A stretch of DNA of 64,000 nucleotides from Bryobacterales bacterium (GCA_016716385.1 JADJWL010000004.1:186001-250000), one strand, 5' to 3'; positions 45,701-53,342 are shown, numbered from the stretch's first letter. Numbers and translations are program-made. Notes: generated by a model not told the origin, from the sequence alone.

Positions 45701-46241
45701 CAGCACAGTGTACGAGTTGCCCTTTGGCAAGGGCAAGCGGTTCGGCAGTTCCAGCAGCGGTATTGTGAACGCGATCCTGGGAGGCTGGCGTCTCGCAGCC
45801 ATCCAGGTGTATGCCAGCGGCTTGCCGATCCGCGTCACACGGAATAATCCGCTGCCCTTGTTCAACGGCTACGCCGCGCCGACGATTAACGGCTATGACA
45901 ACTGGCGCGGCGCCATCCAGGGCGACGGCTTCGACCCGGCCACGGACCGCTTCCTTGACCGGTCGGCCTTCCCCACGCAGCAGGATGATTTCGGCAACGC
46001 GACCCGGCACAATCCGAAGGTGCGCACCTTCCCCCAGTTGAACGAGAACATCAGCCTGGGCAAGACGTTCCAGCCTGTGGAACGGGTCCGTCTCGATTTC
46101 CGCTGGGAAGCGTTCAACCTGTTCAACCGGACCGTGTTCGGCACGGGCAATCTGAACCTGAACAGCAATGTTTTCGGTGTCGTGGCCAACCAGACCAACA
46201 CGCCCAGGCAGCAGCAGGTAGGTCTCAAGATCTACTTCTAG
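42723..46241 (+). CDS. Oar-like TonB-dependent receptor 2
   Basis: 1172 aa from GTG, the same length as its upstream neighbour and about 90% identical by eye along its whole length. Domain order is the same: signal peptide, regulatory-like domain (GTITGRVIDPTGAAIPGA), plug and barrel ending QQVGLKIYF. Differences cluster in the signal peptide and in putative surface loops (for example NPSYEGPNGSWRDRICLPNV against SPNYQGAGGTWGSQICLANV). Many codons differ silently, so the duplication is not recent and the barrel has been kept by selection. It may bind a related but distinct ligand. Confidence 0.92.
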   Translation: MKTLSRAVKILSCAMLLLGSMAGSLFAQGTPGTITGRVIDPTGAAIPGAAVIATNIATNITSRTVSTDTGDYTLQVYPGTYRVQVEADGFKRYVRDNILMTAASTVRIDLTPELGSVSETVEVQGITQTVQTENAKVTTSVENKVIDELPLVVGGALRSPFDLVKIAAQQTGDGANISLGGAQSAAWDATLDGVSVTTNRSADATEIAYNTPSLEAITDFAVDTNGFKAEYGQAGGGVITFSSRSGTNEFHGTVYNFLRNEKLDARGFFAAKRAVYKQNDFGAAGGGPIIKNRTFFYAAYEGFRNRVGANDIILSVPTPEMYQGNFSNWVNQQNQPLQIYDPATTRRNPAGAGFIRDPFPGNQVPTNRFANFARQAIPFAQGVQPNRGGQPGTIQYIQQNFITSTGTLVEPQNKWSLKVDHNFNANHRVAYFMNFSDYARTPGAGGPPGLPLPLYAGPEAQDFTTKSFRMSYDWVISPNLLNHISAGGNTFYKASFNPSYEGPNGSWRDRICLPNVIDCSRNFPLLTFTEFSQWGGNANNGTEQPLWSIKDDLSWNRGKHSLKFGFSFQSQRAIGFGEQQIMGGAGFSFLSTGVPADTQFRSGSSFASFLLGEAINGGTETERYAPQYYPYYGFYAQDDWRLTQKLTLNVGLRYEFTLPPRSPLDILSDFTPDRPNPRINNFPGALRFAGFGPGRENSSTLVPGWFAGWSPRLGMAYQLNDKTTLRVSAGRAFSKVTVVAGSGHFAGFIGTYRFQSVDQGVTPAFRTDDGLPSYPLPVTLDPNATLDPAFANNQNVDFWQLSDASRAPENYFWTFNMQREVARSTVLEVGYNAMIGNRLQAGLVNLNQVPTPIWDNYVAQYGFTGARALLNSQITSATAQQAGVPIPYANFTNPSVQQQRTVAQALRPFPQYLAINTGAQGGDKSGHSAYHAMVLKLQRRYVNGLALEWNYTFSKILTDADSYRAGNNQSRDQYNRRVEKSIGQFDQTHIAKFSTVYELPFGKGKRFGSSSSGIVNAILGGWRLAAIQVYASGLPIRVTRNNPLPLFNGYAAPTINGYDNWRGAIQGDGFDPATDRFLDRSAFPTQQDDFGNATRHNPKVRTFPQLNENISLGKTFQPVERVRLDFRWEAFNLFNRTVFGTGNLNLNSNVFGVVANQTNTPRQQQVGLKIYF

Positions 46242-46249
46242 ATCGCCGT

Positions 46250-46279
46250 AAGTCCGGCCGGACTTCCACTACCGGCCGG
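46250..46279. repeat. Palindromic element between receptor 2 and the arginine genes
   Basis: A perfect 16-nt palindrome AAGTCCGGCCGGACTT (46250-46265) is followed by a second CCGGCCGG (46272-46279), which can pair with the first over a 10-nt loop. It lies between convergent genes and lacks a T run, so it may act as a weak bidirectional transcription barrier. Confidence 0.5.
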
Positions 46280-46281
46280 GC

Positions 46282-46869
46282 TCACCCACCGATGGGCGTC
46301 GGCAGCACGATGAAGCCGTCGCCCGGCTGTGGCGGGTGCGGTACCGGACTCCACCGATCCGGCCGCAGGACGCGGAGCACGGCAATCTCGTCGCATTGCT
46401 GAAACTTCGGGCAGCGCAGGCAATCCTTCCATGCCTTCAGCGGCAGTTCTCCCCGCTCCACTTCCTCGAAACCGACCTTCTGGAAGAACTCCGGGACGTA
46501 GGTGAACGCGAAGACAGCGTCGAGCCCGAATTCGAGAGCTTCGGCCACGAGGGTATCCACCAGGAGCCGTCCGACCCCGTGGGTCTTCCACTCCGGATCG
46601 ACAGCCAGTGAGCGGATCTCTCCCATCGTCGGGCTGTAGAAATGCAGCGCCCCGCACCCGATGAGCCGGTCGCCATCGTATGCCACGGTGAAGTCGCGGA
46701 TGTTCTCCGACATCTCGAACTCCGTGCGCGGGAGCATGATGCCCTTGGCGGCGTAAGCATTGATCAGATCGAGCAGGGCGCCGATGTCGTGCATCGCCGC
46801 TTTGCGCGCGATGACGGTCAGTGAGCCACCGGGGTCCCCTGTGTGCTCTGAAGTTAGACTGCTGATCAT
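46282..46869 (-). CDS. GNAT acetyltransferase, probable N-acetylglutamate synthase (ArgA-like)
   Basis: 195 aa, one GNAT domain: ARKAAMHDIGALLDLINAYA, then the acetyl-CoA loop VDPEWKTHGVGRLLVDTLV (Q/R-x-x-G-x-G/A variant) and VPEFFQKVGFEEVERGELP. A C-terminal Cys cluster KDCLRCPKFQQCDEIAV is typical of stand-alone ArgA-type acetyltransferases. It follows argB by 10 bp with a strong GGGAGG ribosome-binding site, so it likely supplies N-acetylglutamate for the same pathway. Confidence 0.85.
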   Translation of the reverse strand: MISSLTSEHTGDPGGSLTVIARKAAMHDIGALLDLINAYAAKGIMLPRTEFEMSENIRDFTVAYDGDRLIGCGALHFYSPTMGEIRSLAVDPEWKTHGVGRLLVDTLVAEALEFGLDAVFAFTYVPEFFQKVGFEEVERGELPLKAWKDCLRCPKFQQCDEIAVLRVLRPDRWSPVPHPPQPGDGFIVLPTPIGG

Positions 46870-46879
46870 CGCAACCTCC

Positions 46880-47659
46880 CTAGCCGCCTTGCGTCAAGAC
46901 GGTTCCGAGCGTCTCCCCGGCCAACAACTTCCTGATGACATCCGGCGTCTTGCCATTGGCGATCCGGACGCGCTCCACGCCCTGAGTCAGCGCCGCAATC
47001 GCCGCGTTGAGCTTTGCCTGCATCCCGCCGGCGGCGACTCCGTCGGCGATCAGGCGCTCGCAGTCGGCGATCGTCAGACGGGGCAGCACACGGCCGTCGG
47101 CATCGCGGACGCCGTCCACGTCGGTGAGGAACACGAGGTCGTCGGCCGCAAACGCGGACGCGCACGCCACCGCCATCTGGTCCGCATTGACGTTGTACAT
47201 CTGTCCCGAACGGTCGCCCGCCAGACACGCGACCACGGGCAGGAACCCGTTTTCGGTCAGCACGTTCAGCAGCGCCGGGTTCGACCCGGTCACCCGCCCC
47301 ACCTGGCCGAGTTCCGGGTCAAGCTGGACGGCTTCCACCAGGCCCGCGTCAATGCCGGACACACCCACCGCCTGCACGCCCGCCCCGGCGAAAGACGCCA
47401 CCAGGTCGTGGTTCACCGTTCCGGCGAGAACCTTCACCACCGCGTCCATTGTCTCCGGCGTCGTCACCCGCAGCCCGTTCACAAACCGGCTCTCAATCCC
47501 ACGCTCGGTCAGGAACTGCGTCATCTGCTTCCCGCCGCCGTGCACGACGACGGTCCGGTGGCCGTCCCGCAGCAGACCCGCGATCTGTGCCGTGAGCGAC
47601 TGCCGCGATTCCGGAGTGTCCAGCAGCGTGCCGCCCAGCTTCACCAGAACCCGGCTCAC
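46880..47659 (-). CDS. argB: Acetylglutamate kinase
   Basis: 259 aa from GTG, overlapping the argC stop by 4 bp (GTGA). Amino-acid-kinase fold: VLVKLGGTLLD at the N-terminus, VVVHGGGKQMTQFL for the substrate loop, NVNADQMAVACASAFAAD for the acetylglutamate site and VFLTDVDGVRDADG for the ATP site. It phosphorylates N-acetylglutamate in the second step of arginine synthesis. The N-terminal arginine-sensing helix of hexameric forms is absent, suggesting a dimeric enzyme that is not feedback-inhibited. Confidence 0.95.
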   Translation of the reverse strand: MSRVLVKLGGTLLDTPESRQSLTAQIAGLLRDGHRTVVVHGGGKQMTQFLTERGIESRFVNGLRVTTPETMDAVVKVLAGTVNHDLVASFAGAGVQAVGVSGIDAGLVEAVQLDPELGQVGRVTGSNPALLNVLTENGFLPVVACLAGDRSGQMYNVNADQMAVACASAFAADDLVFLTDVDGVRDADGRVLPRLTIADCERLIADGVAAGGMQAKLNAAIAALTQGVERVRIANGKTPDVIRKLLAGETLGTVLTQGG

Positions 47660-48663
47660 AGCAGCGCCTCGGTTTCGGGAAAGCCCAACATCAGGTTGAG
47701 ATTTTGGACGGCCTGGCCCGCCGCGCCCTTCCCCAGGTTATCGATCGCCGCGACGACAACGCCGCGCCCCGACGCCCGGTCATAGGTCACACCCAGATCG
47801 CAGAAGTTGGTCCGCGCCACCGCGCGCAGATCCGGGAACAGCCCGGGATCATACAACCGCACAAATGGCTCGGCTCCGTAGCGCTCCTGGTAGATGCGCA
47901 GAAGATCGTCCGCGCCGCCCAGCCCCGGAGCCCTGAAGTAGATTGTCTCCAGGATGCCCCGGTCGAGAGGGAGAAGTTGCGCGGTAAAGCTGAATTCGCT
48001 TTCCTCAATGCCGGAAACCAGGAGAACTTCCGGCACATGCCTGTGCCGCAAAACCGCATAGGCGGAAAAATTTTCCGTGACCTCGCAGAAACCGGTGGTC
48101 AAACTCGGCTTCCGTCCCGCGCCGCTGACGCCGCTCTTGGCGTCGCAGATGATCCCGCTTGCCCGTTCGGCGACCCCGGCTTCCACCAGGGGACGGATCG
48201 CCAGGTTGGCCGCTGTCGGATAGCACCCCGGATTGGCCACCAGACGCGCACTCCGGATCTCATCGCGGAAGTACTCCGGCAAGCCATACACCGCTTCGTC
48301 AAGCAGCGCGGGGCACGAATGGGCTTCGCGATACCAAGTGGCGAAGCGCTCCGCCGTACGCAGCCGGAACGCGCCGCTGAGGTCGATCACCTTGCAGCCG
48401 GCGTCGAGAAACCCCGGGGCCAGATGCAGCGACACTTCATGCGGCGTCGCCAGGAAAACCGCCGCAAGTCCTGCCTGCTGTGCGGCTTCCGCCGTGCAAG
48501 GCAGCTTTCGGGGAAGCCTCTGGCCCTGCGGTACGGGACGGCTCGGCGCGTCCTCGCGGTGCTCGAGCAGGACAGGCTCCACGCCAGGGTGGCGCGACAG
48601 AATCTCGATCAGTTCGGCTCCGCTGTAGCCGCGGTGGCCAGCGATGCCAACAGGAACGGGCAT
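47656..48663 (-). CDS. argC: N-acetyl-gamma-glutamyl-phosphate reductase
   Basis: The ATG at 48663 gives MPVPVGIAGHRGYSGAELIE, 335 aa, matching the family start; an in-frame ATG 15 bp upstream (48678) lies inside the operator and has no better signal. Active-site Cys is in LVANPGCYPTAANLAI. Other landmarks: VFLATPHEVSLHLAP, DLSGAFRLR and RHRHVPEV. It reduces N-acetylglutamyl phosphate with NADPH in step three of arginine synthesis. First gene of argC-argB-GNAT, with a promoter placed so that the transcript would begin at or next to the ATG. Confidence 0.93.
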   Translation of the reverse strand: MPVPVGIAGHRGYSGAELIEILSRHPGVEPVLLEHREDAPSRPVPQGQRLPRKLPCTAEAAQQAGLAAVFLATPHEVSLHLAPGFLDAGCKVIDLSGAFRLRTAERFATWYREAHSCPALLDEAVYGLPEYFRDEIRSARLVANPGCYPTAANLAIRPLVEAGVAERASGIICDAKSGVSGAGRKPSLTTGFCEVTENFSAYAVLRHRHVPEVLLVSGIEESEFSFTAQLLPLDRGILETIYFRAPGLGGADDLLRIYQERYGAEPFVRLYDPGLFPDLRAVARTNFCDLGVTYDRASGRGVVVAAIDNLGKGAAGQAVQNLNLMLGFPETEALL

Positions 48664-48699
48664 TGGATAATTATACATCCAGGTGAATGATTATAACAA
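48662..48699 (-). promoter_or_regulatory. argC promoter overlapped by two ARG-box-like operator sites
   Basis: Read on the - strand, TTGTTA (48699-48694) and TATAAT (48675-48670) are 18 bp apart, putting the transcription start near 48663, the argC ATG. On the + strand, 48662-48679 (ATTGGATAATTATACATC) closely fits the ArgR consensus TGAATwwwwATTCA with two core mismatches. 48682-48699 matches the left half only. The two sites are spaced like tandem ARG boxes and cover the whole promoter, suggesting arginine-dependent repression. Confidence 0.6.
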
Positions 48700-48780
48700 C
48701 CTGGGCCGGCAACCCGGGACGCCGGTACTACCGCCTCCGGATTCCTCCTTAGTCCGATCCCCTCAAATGGGGGGAGTACC

Positions 48781-48882
48781 ATGCCCGCAAAGAATTCGAA
48801 AGTTTCGCGAGAAAAGTTGCCTGGAATCCACACTGTACAAATGTATACTCGAACTTCGCCAAACCGCCGATGGTTCGAGTGA
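48781..48882 (+). other. Possible 33-codon leader ORF with hairpin
   Basis: ATG at 48781 follows a strong GGGGGGAG site by 4 nt and encodes MPAKNSKVSREKLPG and 18 further residues before TGA. Its end contains the inverted repeat ACTCGAAC (48847-48854)/GTTCGAGT (48873-48880), 18-nt loop. It lies 30 bp before the molybdopterin-binding gene and could be a translated or structured leader. Confidence 0.3.
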
Positions 48883-48912
48883 CGGCCGGATTCAGATACT
48901 GAGGGTTGACTC

Positions 48913-49884
48913 ATGAAAGCGCAGACAGTGGACGTAAAGGAATCGAGCGGACGCATCTTGTGCTGCACGATTTTCCGATCCAGCGGAAAGAAGCTTCTCG
49001 CGAAAGGGCACGTGATCAGCGAGGAAGACATTCGCGTGCTGGAATCCGAGGGCATGGACAAGATTTGGGTGACCGAACTCGAAGACGGTGAGGTCGGGGA
49101 AGACGATGCCGTGGCGACGGTCGCGAGCGAGATGGGGTGCGGCTGCTATGAGATTCGGATGGCCGCCGGTGGCCGGGCCAACCTGGTGGCGACCGAGAAC
49201 TGTTGCGTCCTCGTCGACGACGAATTGCTGCGCCAGTTGAACTGCACGGCGAGCGTCGTGATCGCGACCACGCCGAATTTCAGCTTCGCAATGGCCGGCC
49301 AGCGGATCGCGAGTGTCAAGAGCGCGCCATTTGCCGTAGCTCGGGATCAACTCGACACCCTGGTATCGATCATCAAGGAGCGCGGCCCCATCCTCCAGGC
49401 GCGGCCCGTGCGGAGCCCGTCGATCGGCGTTCTTTATACCGATCCCGTGAACGGAGAACGTGGCCGCCAGTTGTTTGAGGGAATTATGCGGCAGCGCCTG
49501 GAGCGCTTCGGTGTCGCGACGAACTTCGTTCTGGCCTCGACCGAAGAAGAGGGCGCGGTGGCACGATCGCTGCAGCACCTGCTTCGTTCCAAACCCTCGG
49601 TCGTCCTCATCGCCTCGACCACCGCTCCGGCCGGACCGGAGGACGTGATCGGGCGGGCGATGCAACGGATAGGCGGCCACATGGAGCGCTTTCTGGCGCC
49701 TGTCGAGCCCGGCAGTCTGCTGTTGCTGGCGTACAAGGACGACATTCCCGTTATCTCGGCGCCTGGATGCTTCCGTTCCGCCAAGCCTAACGTAATCGAC
49801 CTGCTCTTGCCCCCGCTGCTGGCCCGCTACCGCGTGTCCGGATGGGAGATCGCCTGCCTCGGTCACGGCGGTCTCCTGGCCTGA
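48913..49884 (+). CDS. MoeA/MogA-like molybdopterin-binding protein
   Basis: 323 aa. The N-terminal part (LLAKGHVISEEDIRVLESEG, VWVTELEDGEVGEDD-like) is the MoeA-type linker, and the central part has GGRANLVATENCCVLVDDELL. The C-terminal half is a MoCF-type domain: SIGVLYTDPVNGERGRQLFE, FVLASTEEEGAVARSL, ASTTAPAGPEDVIGRAM and PGSLLLLAYKDDIPVISAPG. Such proteins bind molybdopterin or its adenylate. It is shorter than full MoeA, so it may be a binding or regulatory relative. A strong terminator follows at 50001-50041. Confidence 0.82.
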   Translation: MKAQTVDVKESSGRILCCTIFRSSGKKLLAKGHVISEEDIRVLESEGMDKIWVTELEDGEVGEDDAVATVASEMGCGCYEIRMAAGGRANLVATENCCVLVDDELLRQLNCTASVVIATTPNFSFAMAGQRIASVKSAPFAVARDQLDTLVSIIKERGPILQARPVRSPSIGVLYTDPVNGERGRQLFEGIMRQRLERFGVATNFVLASTEEEGAVARSLQHLLRSKPSVVLIASTTAPAGPEDVIGRAMQRIGGHMERFLAPVEPGSLLLLAYKDDIPVISAPGCFRSAKPNVIDLLLPPLLARYRVSGWEIACLGHGGLLA

Positions 49885-50000
49885 GGAAACGGCTATTCCT
49901 GGCGGGCCGTCAAAAGTAGTGGAACACGGCGAAGTTCGTGATCTGTCTCTTCATCTGGCCACACACTGGCGCGGCAACTCCTCCGGCCGCGCGTGGCGAT

Positions 50001-50041
50001 GCGGCCGGGCAGCCACATTTGTGTTGCCCCGGCCGCTTTTT
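50001..50041 (+). terminator. Rho-independent terminator after the molybdopterin-binding gene
   Basis: GCGGCCGGG (50001-50009) pairs with CCCGGCCGC (50028-50036) and is followed by TTTTT. The inner part CACA/TGTG extends the stem imperfectly. It ends at the stop codon of the convergent HAD gene. Confidence 0.88.
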
Positions 50042-50651
50042 ACGTCCATTCGATCCTGCGGGCCCGCAACTCGTCCATCAGTTGCTCCGCGGACACGAAT
50101 TGGGCCGCGTCCATCCCGGCGGACCGTGCGGCCTCGACATTCTCCGCGAGATCGTCGGTGAAGAAGCACTCCCCGGCGGCGCAGCCCGCACGCGCGATCG
50201 CTTCCTCGAAGATCCGCCGTTCCGGCTTCATCACACCCACTTCATAGGAAAGGACGTATCCGTCGAAGTGCCCCAGCAGCGGATACGATTCGCGCAGCAT
50301 CGGGAAGTGAATGGCATTCGTGTTCGACAGCAGGAGCAGCCTGTAGCGTTGCTTCAACCCAGTCAGTAAATCCTCTGGAATCAGTGTCTGCGGCAGGAAG
50401 ATACCATTCCAGATACGACAGAATTCCTCGTAGTCGAGATCCGCCCCGAGTTGGGTCATTAACTCCCGCGCAAACTGGCGCGGCTCCATCTCCCCGGACT
50501 CGAAGCGCACAACAAGATCCGACGAGCCGATCCGCCGCGGCACGTCTTCCGGCTCGCAGTTCACGATCGCCGCCAGCTCATGAAAGCTGCGGGTGAAATC
50601 GAGCGGCACGATCACTCGCCCTAGGTCGAAAATGATGGTCCGGTGCGCCAC
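50040..50651 (-). CDS. HAD-superfamily hydrolase (YihX-like)
   Basis: 203 aa from GTG. Motif I is TIIFDLGRVIV (nucleophile Asp, with Gly at +2 as in YihX-type members), motif II LLLLSNTNAIH, motif III Lys in YEVGVMKPERRIFEEA, and motif IV CFFTDDLAENVEAAR. Cap domain lies at about 16-85. Relatives dephosphorylate sugar phosphates such as alpha-D-glucose 1-phosphate; substrate here is unknown. It ends at the terminator of the opposite gene and follows the FabL-like gene by 27 bp. Confidence 0.88.
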   Translation of the reverse strand: MAHRTIIFDLGRVIVPLDFTRSFHELAAIVNCEPEDVPRRIGSSDLVVRFESGEMEPRQFARELMTQLGADLDYEEFCRIWNGIFLPQTLIPEDLLTGLKQRYRLLLLSNTNAIHFPMLRESYPLLGHFDGYVLSYEVGVMKPERRIFEEAIARAGCAAGECFFTDDLAENVEAARSAGMDAAQFVSAEQLMDELRARRIEWT

Positions 50652-50678
50652 GAGGCTCAGTGTAGCGCACGAAGTCCG

Positions 50679-51440
50679 TCAGCCGACGGTGCCCTCGCCC
50701 CCATCGATGCGGATTGTGTTGCCGGTCATCCAATAAGTGTCCGGGTTGGCCAGCGCTACGAGACACTTTGCGACATCTTCCGGCGCCGTCAGCCGCCCGT
50801 GCGGATTCCGGTCGAGAGCCGCCTCCACGAGCTTCTCGAAACCCGGGATCTTGCGCAGAGCCGGGGTGTCGGTCACGCCGGCCAGAATGGCATTCGCCGT
50901 GATGCGCCGCGGGGCGAGTTCGATGGCCAGCTGCCGGACGTGCGCTTCGAGTGCCGCCTTCGCCGCCGAGACCGGTCCGTAACTGGGCACCGCGCGCGCC
51001 CCGCCTGTGCTCGTCATGGCGAAGATCCTTCCTCCCTCCGGCATCAGACCGGCCGCCACGAGGTCGCGTGCCCAATAAAGCAGGGAGTGCCCCATCGCAT
51101 CGCACGTTGCTTCAAGCTGACGGCGGTTCACCGCGGCCTCTCCCGTGACCGGACGCAGGACCCCGAACGCCAGCGAATGGAGCAGAATCCGCACCGGACC
51201 CCGAATAGCCCCGATGACCTCGGCGCGTTTCGCGTCGTCGGCGGCGTTGACATTGAAGAACACCGCCTCGCGTCCGGCTTCCCGGACGCGCTCTTCCACC
51301 CGCCGCGCATTCGGCAGTGTATCGCGCAGGTCCATGTGGACGCCGTAGATGTCAAAGCCGGCGTGCGCGAACGCAACCGACGCGGCCTCGCCGAAGCCGC
51401 TGCTCGCGCCCAGGACGAGCGCCCATTGCCGTTCCGTCAT
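50679..51440 (-). CDS. SDR-family enoyl-ACP reductase-like protein (FabL type)
   Basis: 253 aa. Rossmann start ALVLGASSGFGEAAS (7-21). Instead of the usual SDR Y-x3-K, the active site reads SYGPVSAAKAAL with Tyr154 and Lys161, the Y-x6-K spacing of enoyl-ACP reductases FabI/FabL. The following AIELAPRRITANAILAGVTD and the end GNTIRIDGG are FabL-like. It may carry out the last reduction in fatty-acid elongation with NAD(P)H. The ATG overlaps the tsaE stop by 4 bp (ATGA), so it belongs to the same transcript. Confidence 0.78.
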   Translation of the reverse strand: MTERQWALVLGASSGFGEAASVAFAHAGFDIYGVHMDLRDTLPNARRVEERVREAGREAVFFNVNAADDAKRAEVIGAIRGPVRILLHSLAFGVLRPVTGEAAVNRRQLEATCDAMGHSLLYWARDLVAAGLMPEGGRIFAMTSTGGARAVPSYGPVSAAKAALEAHVRQLAIELAPRRITANAILAGVTDTPALRKIPGFEKLVEAALDRNPHGRLTAPEDVAKCLVALANPDTYWMTGNTIRIDGGEGTVG

Positions 51441-51862
51441 TCGATTTCCTGTACCTCAACCCGCCGCCCGTCTCCTTGCTGGGCGATGCGGACTTCCACG
51501 CGCCTGGGGGGCATGAGCTTGGGGAAGCGCTCGCCCCACTCCACCAGAATAGTGGCGCGGCGGTCGAAGATCTCGTCGAGCCCGAGCGAGGCGGCCTCGC
51601 CCTCTTCGTCCAGGCGGTAAAGATCGATATGGTACACCGAGACGGGCTCTCCGTACTCGTGCACCAGCGTAAACGTGGGGCTCGACACGTCTTCCGGCGC
51701 CGCCGCGCCGAGTCCGCTGGCAATGCCTTTCGCCAGAGTCGTCTTGCCCGCGCCGAGGTTGCCGATCAGCAGCACGACGCGGTTGGCCAGCGCCGGCGCC
51801 AGACGCTGTCCCAGCGCGACCATCGCCTCTTCGGACTCCGCTTCAAAGACGCGCGACGGCAT
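51437..51862 (-). CDS. tsaE: tRNA threonylcarbamoyladenosine biosynthesis ATPase
   Basis: 141 aa. Walker A is LLIGNLGAGKTTLAKGIA, followed by SSPTFTLVHEYG and IDLYRLD, then ILVEWGERFP. TsaE works with TsaB and TsaD to make the t6A37 modification of ANN-decoding tRNAs. It overlaps the nnr gene by 20 bp; tsaE next to nnr is a widely conserved arrangement. Confidence 0.95.
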   Translation of the reverse strand: MPSRVFEAESEEAMVALGQRLAPALANRVVLLIGNLGAGKTTLAKGIASGLGAAAPEDVSSPTFTLVHEYGEPVSVYHIDLYRLDEEGEAASLGLDEIFDRRATILVEWGERFPKLMPPRRVEVRIAQQGDGRRVEVQEIE

Positions 51863-53342
51863 CCAGCGCCTCAGGCAGGTAGCGAAGCAGATCTGTCGCC
51901 AGCAACGGCTTCTCGCCCAGAACCGCCGCGCCTCGTTCGCCGGCCAGTCCGTGCAGGTAGACGGCCGCGGAGATCGCGGCTTCGGGTGGTTCGGGATGCT
52001 GCGCCAGGAAGCCGGCTATCAGGCCGGTGAGCACGTCCCCGCTGCCTCCCGTGGCCATGGCGGGCGTCCCGGTCGGGTTGATCCAGACCGTTGCGTCAGG
52101 AAACGCGATCAGACTGCGCTCGCCCTTCAAGACGACAAAGACCTGCCGCTGCGCGGCAAATGCCGCGGCTGTCCCGGTGCGATCCGCCGCGATGTGTGCC
52201 GTCGTCAGTCCTGTCAGCCGGGCGAATTCGCCTGGATGCGGCGTGAGAACCCGCAACTTCCCTGCGCCCGACCAGCCGCCGCCGGCGAGGCAGTTCAACG
52301 CATCGGCGTCGACAACCACCGGCTGCGCCAGATTCTCGAACGCCGCGCGGACCAGAGCCGCCGCCTCCGGGTCTGTCCCCAATCCAGGACCGATCGCGAC
52401 CACGTCCTTTGCCGCCGCCAGTCCCGCAAGATCGCGGGCGGCAGGCAGGGGAGCGGTCATGAGTTCGGGCGCCACCAACGACGCCTGAAAGCCGGTGCTG
52501 GCGACAGTGACCAGTCCCGCTCCGGAACGTGCGGCGGCCAGCCCTGTCAGGGTTGCGGCGCCGCCTTTCCCCGCAGCGCCCCCAACGACCAAGACGTGGC
52601 CGAAGTCTCCCTTGTGGCCTCCCGCGGGCCTGCGCGCGAGAACCGCCGGGAACTGCGCCGGGCCGATGACGCGCAGCCGGATGCTTGCATCGTGCTCGAT
52701 CATCGCGGCCGGCGACCCGATCGGCGCCACCGTGATCTCCCCGCAGGCGTGGCACGCCGGCGCCAGCACGTGACAGCGCTTGGGAGCGGTGAACGTCACG
52801 GTGTAGTCCGCGCGGGCCGTCTCACCCGGCAGGAACTCCGAGTCGCTGTTCATCCCGGAGGGCAGATCCACGGCCACGATACGTGCCAGGGGGAACCGTG
52901 TGTTGATCGCCCGGATGCCGTCGTGCGCCGCGCCGCGCGCCGGACCGCTGAGTCCTGTGCCGAGCAGCGCGTCGATCACGATCGTCGCCACGTTCATCTC
53001 CGAGGTGATCGAGCGCTCCACCGTGCATCCGCAGGCGGCCAGCGCGCGGAACTGGATGGCCGCATCGCCCTGCAAGTCCTCCGGGTCGGCCAGCAGCACC
53101 ACCCAGAGCGCCTCCGGCCGCAGCCTCGTAAAGAGCTGCCGAGCTACCACAAAGCCGTCGCCGCCGTTGTTGCCCTTGCCGCACAGGACGGCCACCCGCT
53201 GCCGTTCGAGCGGGGCGAACCGGCGCTCCAGAAACTCCACCACGCGGTGCCCGGCGTTCTCCATCAGGACGATGCCGGGAATACCCGCCTCGATCGTCCG
53301 GCGATCCACCTCGCGCATCTGTCCCGCTGTCAGGACCTTCAT
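51843..53342 (-). CDS. nnr: Bifunctional NAD(P)H-hydrate epimerase / ADP-dependent dehydratase
   Basis: The ATG at 53342 overlaps the stop of the phosphatase gene (ATGA) and gives MKVLTAGQMREVDRRTIEAG, 499 aa. The N-terminal YjeF epimerase domain (about 1-210) has VLCGKGNNGGDGFVVARQL and ALLGTGLSGPA. The C-terminal dehydratase domain (about 220-499) has GHVLVVGGAAGKGGAATLTG, VVDADALNCLAG, LTPHPGEFARL and TGGSGDVLTGLIAGFLAQ. It repairs hydrated NADH and NADPH. Confidence 0.95.
   Translation of the reverse strand: MKVLTAGQMREVDRRTIEAGIPGIVLMENAGHRVVEFLERRFAPLERQRVAVLCGKGNNGGDGFVVARQLFTRLRPEALWVVLLADPEDLQGDAAIQFRALAACGCTVERSITSEMNVATIVIDALLGTGLSGPARGAAHDGIRAINTRFPLARIVAVDLPSGMNSDSEFLPGETARADYTVTFTAPKRCHVLAPACHACGEITVAPIGSPAAMIEHDASIRLRVIGPAQFPAVLARRPAGGHKGDFGHVLVVGGAAGKGGAATLTGLAAARSGAGLVTVASTGFQASLVAPELMTAPLPAARDLAGLAAAKDVVAIGPGLGTDPEAAALVRAAFENLAQPVVVDADALNCLAGGGWSGAGKLRVLTPHPGEFARLTGLTTAHIAADRTGTAAAFAAQRQVFVVLKGERSLIAFPDATVWINPTGTPAMATGGSGDVLTGLIAGFLAQHPEPPEAAISAAVYLHGLAGERGAAVLGEKPLLATDLLRYLPEALDAVARL

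Noticed and set aside
48840..48880. LexA-like site in TGTACAAATGTATAC / CGAAC..GTTCG
   Set aside because: The spacing fits neither the CTGT-N8-ACAG nor the CGAAC-N4-GTTCG consensus, and the neighbouring genes are not SOS genes.
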